Assembly: GCA_947087275.1 (NCBI GenBank) | Contig: CAMUBZ010000002.1 | Span: forward strand, 1-64,000 | DNA: 64,000 nucleotides | Direction of reading: 5' to 3' | Source of the DNA: an uncultured Candidatus Saccharibacteria bacterium | GTDB taxonomy: Bacteria; Patescibacteriota; Saccharimonadia; Saccharimonadales; Saccharimonadaceae | In this document: one piece after another, positions 60,167 through 64,000 of the stretch | How positions within the stretch are numbered: position 1 is the stretch's first letter | Layout: every line of letters begins with the position of its first letter | Position numbers and translations under genes: made by a program | Notes under the pieces: generated by a model | What the model saw: the letters and a program-made list of their open reading frames with translations, nothing else | Told to the model about the DNA's origin: nothing | The model's database searches: none

Positions 60167-60207
60167 AATGGTGGGTGCAATGAGTAATTCCCTGCTATAA
60201 AAAGTGC
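60167..60207. other. Short spacer after cassette 5
   Basis: No gene is seen. It contains one TTCCCTG heptamer (60188-60194) directly before the promoter of the putative RNA gene. Confidence 0.5.
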
Positions 60208-60236
60208 TTGCATTTTTGTTATGGTTGAAATATAAT
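60208..60236 (+). promoter_or_regulatory. Promoter of the putative RNA at 60243
   Basis: TTGCAT, a 17-bp spacer and TATAAT. No protein-coding frame of useful length follows. Confidence 0.7.
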
Positions 60237-60242
60237 AGAGAT

Positions 60243-60384
60243 AACGGATTTGGGATTAGACAGATAATCTGGTTAAAGGATGTGTAATCTGTTTCTATCT
60301 GGGAATTCCGGGAGAGTTGGTTGAACCAATGTCATGATAGTGATATTGTGTCAAAAGATTTCACATTCTGTCTGTGTTTTTTTT
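60243..60384 (+). ncRNA. Putative small RNA of about 140 nt with intrinsic terminator
   Basis: A consensus promoter ends 6 nt upstream. The closing stem AGACAGA (60258-60264) pairs with TCTGTCT (60367-60373), directly followed by GTG and T8 (60377-60384). Inside are a TTGGTTGAACCAA hairpin near 60317 and GGGAATTCCGGGAG. No long reading frame exists. The overall form, a long closed hairpin with internal loops, recalls 6S-like RNAs, but no signature was identified. It sits between cassettes 5 and 6, so a role in cassette regulation is possible but unproven. Confidence 0.5.
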
Positions 60385-60528
60385 GTTATGTTAAGTAACG
60401 GCCATTTTTGGCTGGTTTTTGCTTTTTAATATCTGTAAAGTAGTTTTGTTTATTTCTTTAAGTTCCTATGGAGTGGGGCGATAGCGAGCTGAATGGCATG
60501 TAGGGAATTATGCTATAATATGTTTTTT

Positions 60529-60579
60529 ATGCTAAAAAGTGAAGAAACTTTTGCTTATTTTAAGGACGCTTATGCTTAA
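60529..60579 (+). CDS. Possible 16-residue leader peptide
   Basis: MLKSEETFAYFKDAYA starts 9 nt behind TGC-TATAAT, matching the leaderless pattern of real genes here. Its stop overlaps the start of the next tiny frame. It could be a leader peptide or chance. Confidence 0.2.
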   Translation: MLKSEETFAYFKDAYA

Positions 60580-60649
60580 ATTTAAACTGATTGTGGTATT
60601 TGTGATTACTGTTATGGTAAATTCTGGTAGGGAATTATTATGGGGTTAA
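60572..60649 (+). CDS. Possible 25-residue hydrophobic peptide
   Basis: MLKFKLIVVFVITVMVNSGR followed by ELLWG, with AAGGA upstream and start/stop overlap with the 60529 frame. The form (two lysines, a hydrophobic core, a polar end) resembles a signal segment or a small membrane toxin-like peptide. Evidence is weak. Confidence 0.2.
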   Translation: MLKFKLIVVFVITVMVNSGRELLWG

Positions 60650-60713
60650 AGCAACTTTAAACTATAAGTTATATTTTAAGTCAGGTAATAGATGTATTAT
60701 CCACTTCCATCTC

Positions 60714-60944
60714 CTACATACCTAATACAGTACTAAGGCAGCGGAGGGGGAAAGCGTAGTAACGGTTATCCCATCCATACATTAGATTCACACTAGTAGC
60801 GTTGAAACCTAGGCTATAAACGCTAGCATTGCCAGAACTACCAGCAACAGTCGCTGCACTACGTGATGACCAGTCATAACTCCATTGACCCGTACGCGTC
60901 AATGTTCCTGTTGTAAGGGGTGGATAAATTACTCCGCTGCGCAC
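60714..60944 (-). pseudogene. Silent FISUMP-type C-terminal cassette, copy 6
   Basis: It has 77 open codons on the minus strand: VRSGVIYPPLTTGTLTRTGQ, WSYDWSSRSAATVAGSSGNA, SVYSLGFNATSVNLMYGWDN, then RYYAFPLRCLSTVLGM. The boundaries match the other copies. No start signals are present upstream (60945-60985). Confidence 0.78.
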
Positions 60945-60993
60945 GAGAAATTGGTAAGGTAATATTCTGAAGTCAACCTATTGTTTAGAACGT

Positions 60994-61025
60994 AAACAGC
61001 CCCGGTATCAAACCGAGGCATGTTT
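60994..61025 (-). terminator. Terminator-like hairpin after the 61027 gene
   Basis: AAACATGCCTCGG pairs with CCGGGGCTGTTT on the minus strand around a 7-nt loop, with a short T-run inside the stem end. Confidence 0.55.
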
Positions 61026-61026
61026 A

Positions 61027-61440
61027 TTACTGATCAAGCACAGCGAAATATGGCATTCCACCGGGAAATATACCCCAACATTTGCGAGGCAATAATATTT
61101 TGACTTTTTCGATGGCGATACCCATAAGCATTAATTCTTCCATAAGCAGATGCTGTCCAGTCCACTGGCGTCCGTTCTTGTCGAGACAGGCCCCCAGGAA
61201 CGAGTAGCCTTTGCCCTGGCCGCTTACCATGAATTCCGGGGGTAACTCAAGTAACATTGCGAAGATTTCATCTGTATGAGCATACAGATGTGCACGATGA
61301 AATACCGCATCGTGCACAATCCCGTCTATTTTGAGTTTGTCGGATTCATTGTCAGACTCGCTAGCCAGACATTCCAGAAATACTTTTTCTACGCGTACGT
61401 CGGTCAGGATATCTTCTCTTTCGGTTGCTTCATTAGCCAT
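61027..61440 (-). CDS. Soluble protein of unknown function
   Basis: The 137-residue protein begins MANEATEREDILTDVRVEKV and includes FLECLASESDNESDKLKIDG, FHRAHLYAHTDEIFAMLLEL and GYSFLGACLDKNGRQWTGQH then LLMEELMLMGIAIEKVKILL. AAAGGAGGAATATACC precedes the ATG. A consensus promoter lies about 90 nt upstream. It shows no domain I recognise. It and the 59420, 62768 and 48214 products share the same leadered promoter type. Confidence 0.6.
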   Translation of the reverse strand: MANEATEREDILTDVRVEKVFLECLASESDNESDKLKIDGIVHDAVFHRAHLYAHTDEIFAMLLELPPEFMVSGQGKGYSFLGACLDKNGRQWTGQHLLMEELMLMGIAIEKVKILLPRKCWGIFPGGMPYFAVLDQ

Positions 61441-61529
61441 GGTATATTCCTCCTTTAAAGAAAATGGAAGTGCTCTCAGTTATCTGATTTTAAGGATCAT
61501 TGGAGCATTCCAACAATAGTATAGTTAAC

Positions 61530-61558
61530 ATCATAGCACAGATTTGCTAAAAAGTCAA
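61530..61558 (-). promoter_or_regulatory. Promoter of the 61027-61440 gene
   Basis: TTGACT (61553-61558), a 17-bp spacer ending in TGTGC, and TATGAT (61530-61535) on the minus strand. Confidence 0.75.
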
Positions 61559-61604
61559 CCAAGTAGTGTATCAGGCGTTCAATAATTTGGAGGACAACAG
61601 AGAA

Positions 61605-62534
61605 TCAGCGGAATAATTTGCGTTTGAAACGGTTGAGGCGACGGATGATTTGGTAGGTGTGATAGCGGAGAGAATTAAGCGGTAGGTCCCAGGTGCCAGC
61701 ATAGTCGACTTGGTGGCCACCGAAAGAACGCTTGTACTGAGAGAAACCGTACCAAGGGTGGTCATTGTCTTCGGATGTGGTGATACCCCAGAAATCGAAG
61801 ATCTTGGCGCCGCGCTGTTTGGCGTCGAGAATCATTTGCACTAAGAGGACAGTGCCAGCAGCAAGTTTGCGCTCCTGGTCGCTGGTGGCGGCGTGGGCAT
61901 AAAAACGGGTGTCGTCAAAATCATACACCAGGGAAGCAGCGAGGGTTTGTCCCTGATATCCGGCAAAATATAGCGTAGCAAAGCCAGCTTCAATTTGGTG
62001 CTGGAGGTGGGCTTCGTCTTGGGGGGTAAAATGATCTTTACTCGCGACGCCGCGGAGTAATTTGGAAAGAATTACGACATCAGCTGGGTTTTGGCTAGTG
62101 CGGATAGAGAGGCCTTTTTTGGCGCTACTTTGCCAGTATTGTACATTGGATTTGCGCATGTTTTTGAGCAGTTCTTCTTGGGGTAGGATGAGGTCGAGTA
62201 CCCAGGTGTGTGCGGGGTCAATGTCGTGGGATTTTTTGAGACCAAGTTTTTGTAGAGTTTCAGTCGGAAGGGAACTATAGGCAGGTTCGATACGGATGAA
62301 GAAGGCCTGGTGTTCGCGAGCAAGTTGTGTTAGCCCGGCGAGAGCAGACTGAAGATTGGCAGCATTAGGCGTGCTTAGAGTTGGGCCGTAGGGGCAGAAA
62401 AGATAGTCACCAACAGGGGTAGTTTGCAAGATGGCCAGAGCAGAATAATTGTTGTCTTTGATGCGGAAGGTTTGGTGGCCTTCGATTTGCTGAAATTTTT
62501 CCCAAGCAGTAGACTGCAAAAAATGCTGATTCAT
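61605..62534 (-). CDS. FemAB/FemX-family aminoacyl-transferase-like protein
   Basis: FemAB enzymes add amino acids from aminoacyl-tRNA to peptidoglycan precursors, or transfer groups in related pathways. Recognisable parts are the start MNQHFLQSTAWEKFQQIEGH, GDYLFCPYGPTLSTPNAANL, the GNAT-like strand HTWVLDLILPQEELLKNMRK followed by S-N-V-Q-Y, and AGTVLLVQMILDAKQRGAKI followed by FDFWGITTSEDNDHPWYGFS with Q-Y-K-R-S-F-G-G, the most conserved FemAB segment. The start at 62534 (309 residues) is set by TGC-TATAAT 6 nt upstream; longer frames run through that promoter. It fits with the Mur-ligase genes in a cell-wall theme. Confidence 0.88.
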   Translation of the reverse strand: MNQHFLQSTAWEKFQQIEGHQTFRIKDNNYSALAILQTTPVGDYLFCPYGPTLSTPNAANLQSALAGLTQLAREHQAFFIRIEPAYSSLPTETLQKLGLKKSHDIDPAHTWVLDLILPQEELLKNMRKSNVQYWQSSAKKGLSIRTSQNPADVVILSKLLRGVASKDHFTPQDEAHLQHQIEAGFATLYFAGYQGQTLAASLVYDFDDTRFYAHAATSDQERKLAAGTVLLVQMILDAKQRGAKIFDFWGITTSEDNDHPWYGFSQYKRSFGGHQVDYAGTWDLPLNSLRYHTYQIIRRLNRFKRKLFR

Positions 62535-62540
62535 AAGTTG

Positions 62541-62546
62541 ATTATA
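62541..62546 (-). promoter_or_regulatory. Extended -10 box of the FemAB-like gene
   Basis: TGC-TATAAT on the minus strand is 6 nt from the ATG at 62534. Confidence 0.6.
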
Positions 62547-62587
62547 GCAGATTTTGATGGAGTTGGGTGAAGACGGTGTGCCGTCTA

Positions 62588-62616
62588 TTGACAAAATACG
62601 AAATCTGTGATAAAAT
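62588..62616 (+). promoter_or_regulatory. Promoter of the 62768 gene
   Basis: TTGACA, a 17-bp spacer with TGTGA before TAAAAT. The leader is about 145 nt and contains the inverted repeat TGACAAA/TTTGTCA (62652-62680) and AAACCCATGGGTTT. Confidence 0.75.
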
Positions 62617-62767
62617 GGAGAGATGGGGAGTGTTATACCTCCACAGAACATTGACAAAGTTACAAATATGTATTTTGTCAGCAGCGTTAAGCCTATGCAA
62701 ACCCATGGGTTTGGTGCTGCTTGCAAAGTGCAACCAGCGAATACTAGGCCTAGGAGGGAATTGAAAA

Positions 62768-63199
62768 ATGTCAAAGGGTAATAGCAATAACAGATATCCC
62801 GGCAAAAGAGATGGACAGAAATTGAGAATAGTGTTCTCTTGCGGTGATAACACGGCGGTGAAGATGCGGGATTTTGAGAAAATTTTGGACCAGATTAATC
62901 AGCATCGTTCGATGGACGATCAGGTGGTGTTGTCTGGTAACCTGCGAACGCTTTTGGAACATCTGGAGAAAGGTGAGGTCCACTATATGACTGAGATGTC
63001 GGTTCCGTCTTCACTGGAGAATAAACCGTTTGAGGTAATTACAACCTTACGGACGTTCTTGAAAGGAGATGAGAGATTGTGGATTGTGCACCATAAGACA
63101 GCAAAACACTATGTGTGGGGAATGAGTTGCGATTCGGTGAAAAATGCTTTTTCGACCTTTCATATCTATTCCTGCGATAATGTTGTCGCGCTGTCGTAA
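62768..63199 (+). CDS. Basic soluble protein of unknown function
   Basis: The 143-residue protein begins MSKGNSNNRYPGKRDGQKLR and includes IVFSCGDNTAVKMRDFEKIL, LSGNLRTLLEHLEKGEVHYM and LRTFLKGDERLWIVHHKTAK. AGGAGGG is 9 nt before the ATG. The long leader may fold and could control it. Two cysteines near the end (MSCDSVK, YSCDNVV) stand out. Not recognised. Confidence 0.6.
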   Translation: MSKGNSNNRYPGKRDGQKLRIVFSCGDNTAVKMRDFEKILDQINQHRSMDDQVVLSGNLRTLLEHLEKGEVHYMTEMSVPSSLENKPFEVITTLRTFLKGDERLWIVHHKTAKHYVWGMSCDSVKNAFSTFHIYSCDNVVALS

Positions 63200-63305
63200 A
63201 AATTATTTGTAACTGTTGGATTGCTCCCGAAGCTGGATTGGCTGAGGGGGCATTTTTAACGTAAGCCAAATGTGAAATGTTTTGGCTAGTTTGGGGAGAA
63301 TATGG

Positions 63306-63311
63306 TATAAT
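63306..63311 (+). promoter_or_regulatory. Extended -10 box of tsaD
   Basis: TGG-TATAAT is followed by 9 nt and the ATG at 63321. Confidence 0.6.
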
Positions 63312-63320
63312 AAGGGAGAA

Positions 63321-64000
63321 ATGAAGATTCTAGCGATTGAAAGTTCATGCGATGAGACTGCGGCCGCAGTAGTGGAAGACGGCGGCCGGATTTTGAGCAA
63401 TGTGGTGGTATCGCAAGTGGATATTTTTGCGGCTTATGGTGGGGTGATCCCCGAGGTGGCAGCAAGGTCGCATTTGGAAGCGATTTTGCCAGTAATCCAT
63501 AAGGCGTTGGATGATGCAAGATTGACAAAAGATGAGATAGATGCGATTGCCGTGACACATACACCGGGGCTACTTGGCTCGCTTTTGATTGGGACTTTGA
63601 CGGCGCGGACGCTGGCGATTTTGTGGAAGAAGCCGCTGTATGCTGTGCATCATTTGAAGAGTCATATCTATGCGAATTGGCTTTTGCCGGCGCAAGGCGG
63701 CATGGCGAGTGTGCCACAGTTTCCTTTGTTGGCGCTGGTGGTGTCGGGTGGGCATACACAGATTATCTATATGCCGGGGCATAATCAGTTTGAGATTATC
63801 GGGACGACGCGCGATGATGCGGTGGGGGAATGTTTTGATAAGGTAGCGAAGATTCTGGGGTTGCCGTATCCAGGTGGGCCTTCGATTGCCAAGATGGCTT
63901 TGCAGGGAGATGTGAAGAAATATAAGTTGCCACATCCGCAAGTTGACGGATTGGACTTTTCGTTTTCGGGATTAAAAACTGCGGTGCTCAGGGCGGTGCA
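63321..64000 (+). CDS. tsaD: tRNA N6-threonylcarbamoyladenosine transferase TsaD (3' end beyond the window)
   Basis: TsaD transfers the threonylcarbamoyl group to A37 of ANN-decoding tRNAs with TsaB and TsaE. The frame is open from 63321 to the window end: [20 protein letters not shown], then [40 protein letters not shown], the metal-binding [12 protein letters not shown] (H-x-x-x-H), [20 protein letters not shown] and [20 protein letters not shown] with YPGGP. These are diagnostic for the family. About two thirds of the protein is visible. The start is predicted leaderless. Confidence 0.96.
   Translation, partial: MKILAIESSCDETAAAVVEDGGRILSNVVVSQVDIFAAYGGVIPEVAARSHLEAILPVIHKALDDARLTKDEIDAIAVTHTPGLLGSLLIGTLTARTLAILWKKPLYAVHHLKSHIYANWLLPAQGGMASVPQFPLLALVVSGGHTQIIYMPGHNQFEIIGTTRDDAVGECFDKVAKILGLPYPGGPSIAKMALQGDVKKYKLPHPQVDGLDFSFSGLKTAVLRAV

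Larger units (their letters stand above)
60385..60713. other. Gene-poor spacer with a leaderless minigene signal
   Basis: This A/T-rich region holds TGC-TATAAT (60514-60519) and two tiny frames listed separately. A GGCCATTTTTGGCTGG inverted segment lies near 60410. Nothing else is supported. Confidence 0.4.

Noticed and set aside
59717-60944. Cassettes as variable repeats of a diversity-generating retroelement
   Set aside because: No reverse transcriptase, no template repeat and no adenine-restricted differences between copies are seen; the middles are unrelated rather than A-mutated.
1-64000. UGA recoding to glycine as in Gracilibacteria/SR1
   Set aside because: Several genes end at TGA with a normal family length (for example the GT2 gene at 10307 and the PIN toxin ending at 49761), so TGA is a stop.
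1-64000. CRISPR array or cas genes
   Set aside because: No regularly spaced direct repeats and no Cas motifs were found; the repeats present are palindromes or dispersed cassettes.
1-64000. Insertion sequences or prophage
   Set aside because: No transposase, integrase or phage structural gene was seen. The lysozyme-like domain at 24555 lies in the secretion operon, not in a phage module.

Overview
The window looks like part of a Patescibacteria/CPR chromosome, most probably a Candidatus Saccharibacteria (TM7) relative. The grounds are a chromosomal type IV secretion-type locus (VirB4, PrgI, VirB6 and several very small VirB2-like pilins), C-terminal pieces of FISUMP-type surface domains, a replication region gathered around dnaA, many start codons lying directly behind the -10 box, and almost no biosynthetic enzymes. 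TGA is used as a normal stop, so the Gly-recoded CPR lineages are unlikely. The lineage is inferred from gene content; no rRNA gene is present.

Layout. 0-11 kb: a surface-polysaccharide block on both strands (GT2 enzymes, a GT2-GT4 fusion, UDP-galactopyranose mutase, a Wzm/Wzt-type ABC exporter, two polytopic GT39-like transferases, a dolichol-phosphate-mannose-synthase-like GT2). 11-16 kb: an exported lysozyme-like/ricin-lectin protein with a membrane partner, a LexA-type HTH protein without peptidase domain, and an LCP cell-wall ligase. 16-24 kb: the origin neighbourhood khpB(jag)-yidC-acyltransferase-rnpA-rpmH | dnaA-dnaN-recF, with DnaA-box-like sites on both sides of dnaA and a repeat-rich dnaA-dnaN spacer. 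24-40 kb: a long minus-strand type IV secretion operon (virB6, prgI, virB4-N-like gene, virB4, two large exported or membrane proteins, a small membrane protein), a divergent plus-strand cluster of four VirB2-like genes, hsp20, comF and a fifth VirB2-like gene. 40-52 kb: rhodanese/thioredoxin-like membrane pair, aldo/keto reductase, tRNA-Ser, small conserved membrane proteins, groEL-groES under a CIRCE operator, an AbrB-PIN toxin-antitoxin pair, a MurE-like ligase, a truncated Mur-ligase-like protein and tRNA-Arg. 52-64 kb: a large unknown gene with a HIT hydrolase, valS, several unrecognised small genes, a FemAB-like transferase and the start of tsaD.

The most unusual content is dispersed and non-coding-like. 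(1) Seven copies of a promoterless cassette (about 204-231 bp, always a multiple of three) each read VRSG...FPLRCLSTVLxM-stop. Both ends are nearly identical at DNA level and the middle is highly divergent. They look like a silent library for recombinational variation of a surface protein whose expressed copy is not in this window. (2) A family of nested-palindrome elements shares a 65-bp core (identical in two copies) with compensatory changes between copies. Each is bordered by a locus-specific inverted repeat; one has entered the 5' end of a glycosyltransferase gene. A structurally similar element lies beside tRNA-Ser between copies of the tRNA 3' end. (3) A 25-bp palindrome occurs at two cassette 5' flanks and after the LCP gene. 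(4) Two compact RNA candidates carry their own promoter-like and terminator sequences. (5) The heptamer TTCCCTG appears over-represented on one strand.

Promoters fall into two visible classes. Fifteen genes have TGN-TATAAT-like boxes only 6-10 nt before the start codon, which predicts leaderless or near-leaderless mRNAs. Stress or accessory genes have TTGACN, a 17-bp spacer often ending in TGTGC, then a -10 box, followed by a real 5' leader. All counts were made by eye, and family assignments rest on motif recognition without database searches.
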